Assembly (NCBI RefSeq): GCF_041080835.1
Contig: NZ_CP129683.1
Span: 682,001-746,000, forward strand
Length of the DNA stretch: 64,000 nt
Direction of reading: 5' to 3'
From: Bifidobacterium sp. WK012_4_13
GTDB taxonomy: Bacteria; Actinomycetota; Actinomycetes; Actinomycetales; Bifidobacteriaceae
In this document: positions 56,531-64,000 of the stretch, in pieces
Layout: every line of letters starts with the position of its first letter
Position numbering within the stretch: the first letter of the stretch is position 1
Position numbers and translations under genes: made by a program
The notes under the pieces: model-generated
The model's input: only the letters and a program-made list of their open reading frames with translations
What the model was told of the DNA's origin: nothing
Databases searched by the model: none

Positions 56531-56579
56531 CGGTGATTGCATGGCATGCAAGCCACCCCGCATGCCTTGCAATCACCGC
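56531..56579. other. Long imperfect hairpin in an intergenic gap
   Basis: GGTGATTGCATGGCATGC-AAGCCACCCC-GCATGCCTTGCAATCACC gives a 17-pair stem with one mismatch and a 9-10 base loop, between the convergent Usp and DUF3027 genes. No T tract on either strand. The rest of the 245-base gap holds two copies of TTGGTGCGCGTT and no gene. Confidence 0.6.
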
Positions 56580-56696
56580 ACAAATCGCGTTATGACACAG
56601 AATTCATATGCCAGACATCACGCAAACATCAAGAGTGCGCCCAGCCCCTTGGTGCGCGTTTGCTTTTGATGCGTGCTGCCTTTTGGTGCGCGTTCT

Positions 56697-57767
56697 TTAT
56701 TCCTCAGATTCGTCCTGATCTGAGCCATGCTGATCTGAACCGTCCTCCGACTGCAGCCTTTCGATCATTTCGATCTCCGGTCGTTCATCCCTTGGTCCCT
56801 GCTTCACGATGTCAATGTGCAGATCGTCGAAGGCAGGCTCTGACTGGACCCACAGACGGTTCATCTCCGGTGGGGTTATGTCGGAATGCTCTCCACAGCC
56901 ATGGTCAAGCGACACGACACGACCATCGTCGGGACTCCAACGATTCGCGCAAACGCCAAACATGGTTCCCAGTTCACCGCTCAGTGGGATGTAGAAGCCG
57001 CATTCATCACAAGTGTGCCCTTCAGCGGTCTTCGTCGACAGTGATTTCGGACCGCCCTGGCCCGCATACCAGCGTTTCGCAGCCTCAGAGCGCCCCAGAG
57101 GACTGAGCACTGTACGACGTGCAAGATGAAGCTCTTCGACGGCATCGCGAAGATCTTCCTCCGAATCCGCCTGCTGTGTCACCCCACTCGGCGAATCATC
57201 TCGAGTGGAACCCTCGGTTACTGGCTGTTCTTCCTCGTTCTCGGCATGCTCGGCATCCGCCTCGGCTGGAGTGGGCCTCTCACCGCCGCCCGCTTCGCTC
57301 TGAGCATCGGTCTTCTCATGCTGTTCACCGGCACCATCCTCATCTGGGACATGCTTGGAATCGGCATGCTCGGAATCAAGATGCTCGACTCTCCGGAAAC
57401 CATCCTCGAGCCGTGAGTCGCCATCCTCCGTTCCCATGACGTCAGTCACGGAAAGATCCTCCGGAAGAAGCCTCTCCTTCCATGGGACCCATTTCGGTGG
57501 CAGCAACGCTCCCTCGGCAGGAATCAGCGACGACTCGTCAACGGTCCAGCGATGCGCCTCGACATCGTGATACAGCGTGACCGACCACTGCCAGCTCTCA
57601 TAGCCGGGTATGTTGGCCTTGAAACGATAGTCGGTCACGCCATCGCCGGCATCCCTCGAGGTGACGAACTCTCCGACCTCGCCCTCTTGCGATGCCTCCT
57701 GAAGTGCGGTGTTGCGCGCCAACTCTTCGGGATCAATCTCCGAAAACTTCTCTCGATCCTCAGTCAT
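56697..57767 (-). CDS. DUF3027 family protein
   Basis: 356 residues. N-terminal segment (ELARNTALQEASQEGEVGEFVTSRDAGDGVTDYRFKANIPGYESWQWSVTL) and C-terminal segment (RWYAGQGGPKS, HTCDECGFYIPLSGELGTMFGVCANRWSPDDGRVVSLDHGCGEHS) match the actinobacterial DUF3027 family, with a CxxC..C..C set that could bind zinc. Between them is a 110-residue Glu/Asp/His-rich low-complexity insert. The function is unknown; the family is usually beside a cold-shock protein gene, as here (48 bases from it). Confidence 0.9.
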   Translation of the reverse strand: MTEDREKFSEIDPEELARNTALQEASQEGEVGEFVTSRDAGDGVTDYRFKANIPGYESWQWSVTLYHDVEAHRWTVDESSLIPAEGALLPPKWVPWKERLLPEDLSVTDVMGTEDGDSRLEDGFRRVEHLDSEHADSKHVPDEDGAGEQHEKTDAQSEAGGGERPTPAEADAEHAENEEEQPVTEGSTRDDSPSGVTQQADSEEDLRDAVEELHLARRTVLSPLGRSEAAKRWYAGQGGPKSLSTKTAEGHTCDECGFYIPLSGELGTMFGVCANRWSPDDGRVVSLDHGCGEHSDITPPEMNRLWVQSEPAFDDLHIDIVKQGPRDERPEIEMIERLQSEDGSDQHGSDQDESEE

Positions 57768-57815
57768 GCGATGCCATATCCTCGTATCTCTACATACGGA
57801 AGCGCATTCGCGCCT

Positions 57816-58205
57816 CTAGTCTTGAACGTCAAAATTATCAGCCACTGCACGAAGCAGCGTCGCGAGTTTCTTGGACTCCGCAGACGAGGGGTAATGATGT
57901 CTGCGCAAGCCATTCCCTGCAGAATCAAGCAACTTGATGAGGTCCTCGACTATTGCCGCCATATCGTCTGCCTTTGGCCTGGTCGCCTTGACGACCGATG
58001 GTGCGGGACCAACCAAGCTGACATCCAACGCCTGAGGTCCCTTTCTACCTTCCGCAACGGAAAACTCGACCTTTGCGCCCTTCCGAAGGGTTTTCACGCC
58101 CGCGGGCAGCGCGAGTGCAGGCAGGAACACATCCTTGCCTTCATCGCTTGTGATGAAACCAAAGCCTCTGGTCGCATCGAACCACCGCACTCTTCCGCTG
58201 GGCAT
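57816..58205 (-). CDS. Cold-shock-domain protein with C-terminal extension
   Basis: 129 residues. Residues 1-66 are a cold-shock domain: MPSGRVRWFDATRGFGFITSD with the RNP1-like GFGFI motif, and DVFLPALALP in place of the usual DVFVHFSA, a clear departure in RNP2. The C-terminal 60 residues are helical and unrelated to CspA. It probably binds single-stranded nucleic acid; RNA chaperone action is inferred. GAGGTGGATT precedes the ATG at 58205. DUF3027 lies immediately downstream on the same strand. Confidence 0.88.
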   Translation of the reverse strand: MPSGRVRWFDATRGFGFITSDEGKDVFLPALALPAGVKTLRKGAKVEFSVAEGRKGPQALDVSLVGPAPSVVKATRPKADDMAAIVEDLIKLLDSAGNGLRRHHYPSSAESKKLATLLRAVADNFDVQD

Positions 58206-58342
58206 AATCCACCTCTTCGAATCCAGGAACACAGCAATGTGTGTTTTGTCACATCGAACACCCAGTCTACCGCAAAGATGGCTCAGCCCTGTCGAGTTCA
58301 GACTCTGAGCTTGATTTGCAGCAGATTCCAATCCTCCACCAC

Positions 58343-60400
58343 CTAGCTTCGCGATGGCACCCGCGTGTTGCTGCCGGTGGACGTGCCAGCCTCGTCAGAT
58401 GCCTGGGATTGATCTGGCTGCAGCGGCTGCGGCGTCCCGCCAGGCTGCGGAGAGGCGGCATGCAATGCGTCATGCATGCTCGTGGCCTCGCTGCTGCCCT
58501 TCTTCTCTGACCTCTTCCCCTTATTCCCTGTGTTCTCTGACTTCTTCTGATAGCTTGCGATTTCCGCAACCGGGAGAACGATGGTGAATGTCAGCCCTCC
58601 GCCATCGCTTTCCGTCGCACAGATCAGCCCCTTGTGAGCCTTGACGATGGACTGTGCGATCGCCAAGCCCAGGCCCGTCCCACCCTTCTCTCTCGCTCGA
58701 GAGGGATCGGCGGTATAGAATCTCTCGAACAGCTGCTGACGTGACTCAGGAGGGACTCCTGGACCATGGTCGATGAACTGCATGACAGCATAGTAATTGC
58801 CGATATGAGTGGTCTCTCCAACCTCGACCGCCTCTATGAACTTGGTGAACGAGGCGTTGTTCGAGGGCAATGATGAGAGCTCGCTCGGGTTGATGGATGC
58901 CGGAAGCACGTTCATCGCTATCTGCACGGCCGAATCGCCAGGTGTGTATCGATGTATGTTTCCCACGATGTTGGTAACAACCTGGCGGATTCTCGAAGGA
59001 TCCCCCTTCAGATGGACCTGAGGAATCCCGGCTTCCCTGAATTGGAAGCCCAAGGTCTGAAGCGGATTCAGCATGGGGGCCACGAAGCTGGCCTTTCTCG
59101 ACTTTGAGGCCTTCTTGGATGGCTCGTCGGCCTGAATCGATTGCGCGGCCGGCGGCGCAGCAATCGCCGATTTGCGCAGATCTATGATGCCACGTTGAAT
59201 CCTGCGCCCCGGATCGAGCGCATGCAGGTCCTCCGATGCGTCGTTGACCAGGGTCGTCAGGTCGATCTCATGGTTCATCTCGATGCCGCGCCCCTCGTCG
59301 AGACGCGCCAGAGACAGCAGATCCTCAACCAGAACCGCCATTCGCGTGCTCGACGACTCAATATGCTCTATTGACTTGTCGGCCCTTTCCAACGCACCAG
59401 GATAGTCACGCTGCATCTTATAGAGTTCCGCATACCCATGAATCGCCGCCAATGGCGTTCGCAACTCATGGCTTGCATCCGAGACGAAACGTTTCATCTT
59501 ATCGGTCGTCTCGGTCTGTTCGTGGAAGCTCTGCTCTATTCGCGCAAGCATCGAATTCAGCGATGCGGAAAGCGAGCCGACTTCGGTCGTTTCAGGAACC
59601 GGCGGAATTCGTTGGGACAAATCCCCCTGCGCTATCTTCGCCGCCGTCTTTTCAATCCGCTTCAAGGGTGTGAGGGTCGAATTCACTATGAACAGTGCAA
59701 GGGCAGCACCCATCAGTACCATTGATGATCCGAAAATTATGCAGTACCTCGTCAGAGTCTGCATGGTGTCGATCTGATCGCTGAGCGAGAGCCCAATGAA
59801 CAGGACTCCACTCGTGTCGGCCTGTCCCTGCGCGCCCTGCACCTCCCATTTCAGCGCAAGGACTCGCCAGGGAGCCTTGGCTATGTTGGTCGCCGACGCA
59901 TCGATATCCCCTGTGACGCTCGAATAGCTCACATTGGCAGTCGTTGTGAATGGCACCGAGATCTGAACGTTGCCCATCGTCCCGGAGGCAGGAAGATTGG
60001 GGGTCGAAACCACGCCGGATGGCAGGCTAGGAGTCAGCGGGGTGGTCATGATGTTGCTTTTGGCATCACGAATCTGCAGAAAATAGTCCGTCGGCCCAAG
60101 GGCTGACTTGGCTCCGTCATCCTGACTGAGCTGACGAATGTTGTTGAACACCAGTGAAGCCTGACGGTTCAGCTGGGTGTCCGTCTTCTTCAGCAAATAA
60201 CCGCCAACCATCTGGCGAATCGCCACCGTGATGCCAAAAGTCCCGATTATCAGCACCACTATCATGCTCGCGACGAGCTTCGTGCTCAACGGTATCGAAT
60301 CGACGCTGTGCACGAATGAATGCGAAAACCTTGAAAAGGCATTCCTGACCCGCGAGCGCAACGATCGCTTCGGAACTTTCTCCCCAACGCGCTTGTTCAT
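58343..60400 (-). CDS. Two-component sensor histidine kinase
   Basis: 685 residues. Membrane helices at about 42-66 and 222-244 enclose a 155-residue extracytoplasmic sensor domain. Then HAMP (about 245-300), HisKA with phospho-accepting His in SDASHELRTPLAAIHG (about 323), and HATPase with N-box TNIVGNIHRYTP, DHGPGVPPE and GGTGLGLAIAQS. A Lys/Ser/Pro-rich cytoplasmic tail of about 75 residues extends past the ATPase. An insert of about 35 basic residues (KKASKSRKASF) sits between HisKA and HATPase. Its ATG overlaps the stop of the response regulator gene, so the pair is translationally coupled. The signal is unknown; the layout is like MprB/TcrY of Actinobacteria. Confidence 0.94.
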   Translation of the reverse strand: MNKRVGEKVPKRSLRSRVRNAFSRFSHSFVHSVDSIPLSTKLVASMIVVLIIGTFGITVAIRQMVGGYLLKKTDTQLNRQASLVFNNIRQLSQDDGAKSALGPTDYFLQIRDAKSNIMTTPLTPSLPSGVVSTPNLPASGTMGNVQISVPFTTTANVSYSSVTGDIDASATNIAKAPWRVLALKWEVQGAQGQADTSGVLFIGLSLSDQIDTMQTLTRYCIIFGSSMVLMGAALALFIVNSTLTPLKRIEKTAAKIAQGDLSQRIPPVPETTEVGSLSASLNSMLARIEQSFHEQTETTDKMKRFVSDASHELRTPLAAIHGYAELYKMQRDYPGALERADKSIEHIESSSTRMAVLVEDLLSLARLDEGRGIEMNHEIDLTTLVNDASEDLHALDPGRRIQRGIIDLRKSAIAAPPAAQSIQADEPSKKASKSRKASFVAPMLNPLQTLGFQFREAGIPQVHLKGDPSRIRQVVTNIVGNIHRYTPGDSAVQIAMNVLPASINPSELSSLPSNNASFTKFIEAVEVGETTHIGNYYAVMQFIDHGPGVPPESRQQLFERFYTADPSRAREKGGTGLGLAIAQSIVKAHKGLICATESDGGGLTFTIVLPVAEIASYQKKSENTGNKGKRSEKKGSSEATSMHDALHAASPQPGGTPQPLQPDQSQASDEAGTSTGSNTRVPSRS

Positions 60401-61143
60401 TATGATTCCGAGTTGCTCTTTGGTTCGCGAATCATGTATCCGATTCCACGCTTGGTCTGAATCAGCGCATCTACCTTATGGGTTTCGCCGTTGTCGTCCA
60501 CCAGCTCGATGCCGTCTACCTTCTTTCGGAGATAGGAGATGTAGGATTCGACGATCGCCGCATCGCCACCCCAGTCATATTGCCAAACATGATCGAGAAT
60601 CTGAGCCTTGCTCAGCACGCGCCCCTCGTTATCCATGAGATATCGCAGCAGCTTGTATTCGGTGGGGCTGAGGTCTATCGCCTGCCCGGCACGCGACACG
60701 TCATGGGAGTCTTCGTTGATTTCGAGGTCGCCGACCTTGATGATCGGATCGTCCTCGACCTGTTCGCGCGTTCTGCGCAGGATCGCCCGGATGCGCGCGA
60801 CCACCTCTTCGAGACTGAATGGCTTGGTGACATAGTCGTCACCTCCCACGGTAAGGCCCATCACCTTGTCCTGAGTATCGTCACGTGCGGTGAGGAAGAG
60901 CACAGGCGCCTCTATGCCCTCCTGACGGATGCGTCGCGTAACGGTAAAACCGTCTATGTCAGGCAGCATCACATCAAGCACGATCAGGTCAGGCTGGGTC
61001 TTTTCGATGACCTCGATGGCTTCAGAGCCCGAAGCCGCAGTCTCGACCTCAAATCCGGCAAAGTGGAGGGACGCTACGAGAAGATCCCTGATGGAAGGTT
61101 CATCATCAACAACCACGATTGTGGCTTCTATTGGCTTGCTCAT
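60400..61143 (-). CDS. OmpR-family response regulator
   Basis: 247 residues. Receiver domain (about 9-122) with acidic pair in VVVDDEPSIRD, phospho-acceptor Asp in LIVLDVMLPDIDG (about 57), FLTARDD and YVTKPFSLEEV; winged-helix DNA-binding domain (about 145-240) with LSPTEYKLLRYLMDNEGRVLSKAQILDHVW and VESYISYLRKKVD. Partner of the histidine kinase gene that overlaps its stop codon. Confidence 0.95.
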   Translation of the reverse strand: MSKPIEATIVVVDDEPSIRDLLVASLHFAGFEVETAASGSEAIEVIEKTQPDLIVLDVMLPDIDGFTVTRRIRQEGIEAPVLFLTARDDTQDKVMGLTVGGDDYVTKPFSLEEVVARIRAILRRTREQVEDDPIIKVGDLEINEDSHDVSRAGQAIDLSPTEYKLLRYLMDNEGRVLSKAQILDHVWQYDWGGDAAIVESYISYLRKKVDGIELVDDNGETHKVDALIQTKRGIGYMIREPKSNSES

Positions 61144-61158
61144 GGTTATAGCCTGACT

Positions 61159-62097
61159 CTAAAGGCTGGAGGTTGGCTGAGAACTTTCTGTATTATTCGT
61201 GCCATCGTGCCCACTCTCGCTTTCAGCGGAATTTCCACCATGCCGCGCATGACGGCTCTTCGACGATCGTCGGAAGGACATTCCGGCATTCTTGCGCTCT
61301 CCCCGGTGAGTGTGCCTATGGGAGTTCGAACCCTTACCTGCGGCTCTTCTGCGGACGACTGTCACGACGATCGCAAGAATCGCAAGAATCGCCAGGACCG
61401 CAGCGAAAATACCGACACCTATCCATACCGTGGATGTGTTGGTGGATGTTTTCTTCTCCTGCACAATCGCATTCATCATGTCTTTGGCTGACGCCCCCCA
61501 GTCGGGGGTGCTTTTTGAAACGATTGGATTGAGGGCAGCCTTGGAAAGGTCATCGACGGTGGACTGCTTTCTGAGCCATTCATCGGAATTCGAGGACACC
61601 GCGACAACCAGGTTGCCATCCTGCGATGCCACGGCGAGCATCACCGTATTTGGCTCCGGATCCAATGATTCCAACAGTTCACTGGTCCATTTGTTGGGAT
61701 TCTTGCTGTCATCGAAGTTTGCCAGATACAGGAGTCTCACCGACACGCCCGTCTCTTTCTTCGTCTGCGCGATCGCATCGCTTACCGACGAGAGATCCCC
61801 CCCGAGAAGGTTCTGGGTGTCGGTTATCGAATCGCTGACCGTCGCCTCCGAGGAAGAGCTCGACGCAGTGGAGCCCGATGTAGTGGAGCCCGATGAACTT
61901 GGAGAGGCGCTCGTGGTGGCAGCCTGCGCCATTCCATTGCCAAGTGCGGCGCCATAGATGAGGTAGGCGGCGCAGAGAACGATCGTGACCACTGCTGCGA
62001 GAATGACTTCAAGCGTCCTGCTCTGCGCATCCTTCGGACCGTGTCGTCGGCTGCCACATTCGACCACATTGCTGGCATCGCTTACGGTTGCTTTCAT
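61159..62097 (-). CDS. TPM-domain membrane protein
   Basis: 312 residues. A membrane anchor/signal region (about 28-55), a Ser/Thr-rich stretch, a TPM domain (about 85-215; KKETGVSVRLLYLANF and LAVASQDGNLVVAVSSNSDEWL), a second membrane helix (about 240-265) and an Arg/His/Ser-rich cytoplasmic tail. TPM domains occur in envelope or photosystem repair proteins; the function here is unknown. Several Met codons are possible starts; ATG at 62097 follows GGAGG by eleven bases and GGGG by three. It is divergent from the WXG100 gene. Confidence 0.82.
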   Translation of the reverse strand: MKATVSDASNVVECGSRRHGPKDAQSRTLEVILAAVVTIVLCAAYLIYGAALGNGMAQAATTSASPSSSGSTTSGSTASSSSSEATVSDSITDTQNLLGGDLSSVSDAIAQTKKETGVSVRLLYLANFDDSKNPNKWTSELLESLDPEPNTVMLAVASQDGNLVVAVSSNSDEWLRKQSTVDDLSKAALNPIVSKSTPDWGASAKDMMNAIVQEKKTSTNTSTVWIGVGIFAAVLAILAILAIVVTVVRRRAAGKGSNSHRHTHRGERKNAGMSFRRSSKSRHARHGGNSAESESGHDGTNNTESSQPTSSL

Positions 62098-62177
62098 GAT
62101 CCCCATATCCTCCACCATAGCGGCTGGAATATTTTTCCCCGTGCATTTATCCATTACCCTATGCGAAAGGAATTCCG

Positions 62178-62465
62178 ATGCCAAATTATCAGGTCGACTC
62201 GGAGCGAATTCGTTCCTCCAGTGCCGCGGTCTCTTCTTCAATAGCAACGATTCGCGATGCGGTTTCAGGCATGTATGCCAACATCAGCAACCTTCAGGGG
62301 GTCTGGACCGGGAGCGCAGCATCTCAGTTCAATGCCGTCGCAGACCAGTGGAGAAGTACTCAGCAGCAGGTCGAGGTATCTCTGGAGGCTATCCAAAACG
62401 CACTTGCCAGGGCTTCGACGCTATATGAGGATGCGGAGGTGCAGGCTTCACGGCTGTTCATGTGA
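62178..62465 (+). CDS. WXG100 family protein (ESAT-6-like), orphan
   Basis: 95 residues forming a helix-turn-helix hairpin with the central motif WTGSAASQF (W-x-G) at about 42-50, and a C-terminal helix ending SRLFM. AAAGGAATTCCG lies ahead of the ATG. Proteins of this family are secreted by type VII systems, whose EccC/EssC ATPase must be encoded elsewhere as none is in the window. It stands alone between the TPM-domain gene and groEL. Another reading is that it is a retained cytoplasmic four-helix protein. Confidence 0.9.
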   Translation: MPNYQVDSERIRSSSAAVSSSIATIRDAVSGMYANISNLQGVWTGSAASQFNAVADQWRSTQQQVEVSLEAIQNALARASTLYEDAEVQASRLFM

Positions 62466-62690
62466 TCTTCTGGGTGTTCTGCGTGCGCGTCAAGCCGCTG
62501 GATTGCCATGCGTCCTCGAAGCTTGCAGGAGTCTGTGGGAACCGCTCCGTTCCCATGGTCAGGCTCTTGCCTTACGTGCGAACGCATCGGTCCAAGACCA
62601 CGGCCTGACAGTCGCCTTCGCTGCATCTTTTCAAGTCGATGTGACAGCCAATATTCACATGAATCTGCATTCGGATGAAAGAGATAGAGA

Positions 62691-62725
62691 AAGGGCGGAG
62701 AGTCTCAAACTCTCCGCCCTTTTTC
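62691..62725. terminator. Bidirectional terminator between WXG100 and groEL genes
   Basis: AAGGGCGGAGAGT-CTCAA-ACTCTCCGCCCTT followed by TTTTC on the plus strand, and with an A/T-rich flank for the minus strand. The 225 bases between the WXG100 stop and this hairpin hold no gene I can support, and the 80 bases after it repeat TTCATGAAC about four times. Confidence 0.9.
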
Positions 62726-62808
62726 ATGAACCTTGTTTCATGAACGCTGTTTTATGAACGATTCATGTCATGAATGTTCACGCCATGTGGCCTGAACCGA
62801 TAATCGGC

Positions 62809-64000
62809 TCAGTAGCCCATGTCAGGAGCGCCGCCCTGTGCCTGCGGTGCCGGTGGTTCCGGCTTGGTTGCGACGACCGCTTCAGTCGTCAGGAACAGGC
62901 CTGCGATTGAAGCCGCATTCTGCAGTGCAGAGCGGGTCACCTTCACAGGATCGGCGACACCTGCTGCAAGCAGGTCTTCGTAATCGTTCGTGGATGCATT
63001 GAATCCTTCACCATCAGGCAGCGAACGAACCTTGTCGATCACCACAGCGCCTGACAGACCGGAATTCTCTGCAATCTGCTTGATTGGAGCCTCGATTGCC
63101 CGGAAGACAATCGCTGCACCCGTGGCCTCGTCGCCCTCGAGCTTCACATCCTGCTCGGCCTTGGCAGCTGCCTGAATGAGTGCAACGCCACCGCCAGGAA
63201 GCAACCCTTCCTCGATGGCTGCCTTTGCATTGCGCACAGCATCCTCGATGCGGTGCTTGCGTTCCTTGGCCTCGACCTCAGTTGCCGCACCGACCTTGAT
63301 GACTGCAACGCCACCTGCGAGCTTTGCAAGACGCTCCTGCAGCTTCTCACGGTCATAGTCGGAATCCGTGTTGTCGATCTCGCTGCGAATCTGCGAGACG
63401 CGGGCAGCAACCTCATCCTTTGAGCCGCCGCCGGAAACGATGGTGGTCTCATCCTTGGAGACGATGACCTTCTTGGCCGTTCCCAGAACGCTCATATCGA
63501 TGGAATCGAGCTTCAGACCCAACTCGTCGGACACGACCTGCGCGCCCGTGAGAATGGCCATGTCCTGCAGCATCGCCTTGCGACGGTCGCCAAAGCCAGG
63601 AGCCTTGACTGCGCAGGAGTTGAACGTTCCACGGATCTTGTTGAGAATCAACGTTGGCAGAGCCTCTCCGTCAACATCCTCGGCGATGATCAGCAATGGC
63701 TTGCCGGACTTCATCACGAGCTCTGCGATGTGCACGACATCCTGCTGGCTCGAAAGCTTTCCGGAAGTGAGCAGAATGTATGGGTCTTCGAGCACTGCGG
63801 TCTGCTCGTCAGCATTGGTGACGAAGTATGGCGCAATATATCCCTTGTCGAAGCGCATGCCCTCGGTGAAATCAAGATCGAGACCGAAGCGGTTGTTGTC
63901 CTCGACGGTGACGACGCCGTCCATGCCAACCTTGTCCAAGGCCTCGGCGATCTTCTCGCCAACCTCTGGATCTGCAGCGGAAATCGTTGCGGTGGCCGCG
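62809..64000 (-). CDS. groEL: 60 kDa chaperonin GroEL, C-terminal part (N-terminus beyond window)
   Basis: The last 397 residues of GroEL. It runs off the right edge in frame ([20 protein letters not shown]). Apical domain [16 protein letters not shown], the [15 protein letters not shown] strand, intermediate domain [15 protein letters not shown], and the equatorial ATP region [15 protein letters not shown] with the hinge aspartate in [13 protein letters not shown]. It ends with a Pro/Gly-rich tail [13 protein letters not shown] and lacks the (GGM)n repeat of E. coli. No groES is adjacent, so this is probably the separately encoded actinobacterial groEL. Confidence 0.97.
   Translation of the reverse strand, partial: AATATISAADPEVGEKIAEALDKVGMDGVVTVEDNNRFGLDLDFTEGMRFDKGYIAPYFVTNADEQTAVLEDPYILLTSGKLSSQQDVVHIAELVMKSGKPLLIIAEDVDGEALPTLILNKIRGTFNSCAVKAPGFGDRRKAMLQDMAILTGAQVVSDELGLKLDSIDMSVLGTAKKVIVSKDETTIVSGGGSKDEVAARVSQIRSEIDNTDSDYDREKLQERLAKLAGGVAVIKVGAATEVEAKERKHRIEDAVRNAKAAIEEGLLPGGGVALIQAAAKAEQDVKLEGDEATGAAIVFRAIEAPIKQIAENSGLSGAVVIDKVRSLPDGEGFNASTNDYEDLLAAGVADPVKVTRSALQNAASIAGLFLTTEAVVATKPEPPAPQAQGGAPDMGY

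Noticed and set aside
62257..62757. 166-codon plus frame overlapping the WXG100 gene
   Set aside because: Shifted frame of the WXG100 gene running on through the terminator.

Overview
The window looks like a chromosomal segment of a Bifidobacterium. The evidence is the actinobacterial gene neighbourhoods (lpd - DUF4191 - glnA, ClpC, DUF3027 with a cold-shock-domain protein, a WXG100 gene beside groEL), the fused ECF transporter genes, polyphosphate glucokinase, and moderately high GC with Actinobacteria-like codon use. A Fe/Mn superoxide dismutase and a secondary alcohol dehydrogenase point, by inference only, to an aerotolerant lineage (the psychraerophilum/crudilactis or bee-associated groups) rather than a typical human-gut species. 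I saw no tRNA, rRNA, CRISPR array or complete IS element.

Layout. 1-1.7 kb: end of an FtsX/MacB-type exporter (permease, ATPase). 1.8-3.7 kb: superoxide dismutase and an NADP-type secondary alcohol dehydrogenase, convergent. 3.7-7.5 kb: TPP-riboswitch-controlled YkoE + fused YkoDC thiamine-precursor ECF transporter. 7.7-9.95 kb: a glycine-rich surface protein gene with an 11-G tract that puts its start out of frame, flanked by two inverted copies of a ~110 bp hairpin repeat. 10-16.6 kb: M20 dipeptidase, DUF3043, lpd, DUF4191, glnA. 16.9-25 kb: ABC-F protein, LigA, and a 1.2-kb-residue TPR protein of unknown function. 25-30.5 kb: a sugar-acid catabolic island (BNR/sialidase-fold protein, MHS symporter, NanA/DapA-family aldolase, DUF4862 protein, FCD-type GntR regulator) with a perfect 18-bp palindrome in the divergent promoter. 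31-37.7 kb: polytopic membrane protein, maltose-type acetyltransferase, aminotransferase, polyphosphate glucokinase, GT2 glycosyltransferase.

37.8-48.9 kb is the most unusual part: a tightly packed minus-strand run of two ATP-grasp ligases, two ABC exporter half-transporters, a GH3-family acyl-adenylating enzyme, and a SpoIIE phosphatase / STAS / RsbW-like kinase partner-switching module, followed by a 24-codon ORF with a near-perfect ribosome binding site and its own downstream terminator hairpin. It reads like a peptide- or amide-type small-molecule biosynthesis and export operon with built-in signalling, and no product is evident.

49-64 kb: FMN riboswitch + RibU + fused EcfA-EcfA-EcfT riboflavin transporter, ClpC, tandem universal stress protein, DUF3027, cold-shock-domain protein, OmpR/histidine kinase pair, TPM-domain protein, WXG100 protein, and the C-terminal part of GroEL. 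A second pair of the hairpin repeats (18.6 and 52.4 kb) sits in convergent intergenic gaps.
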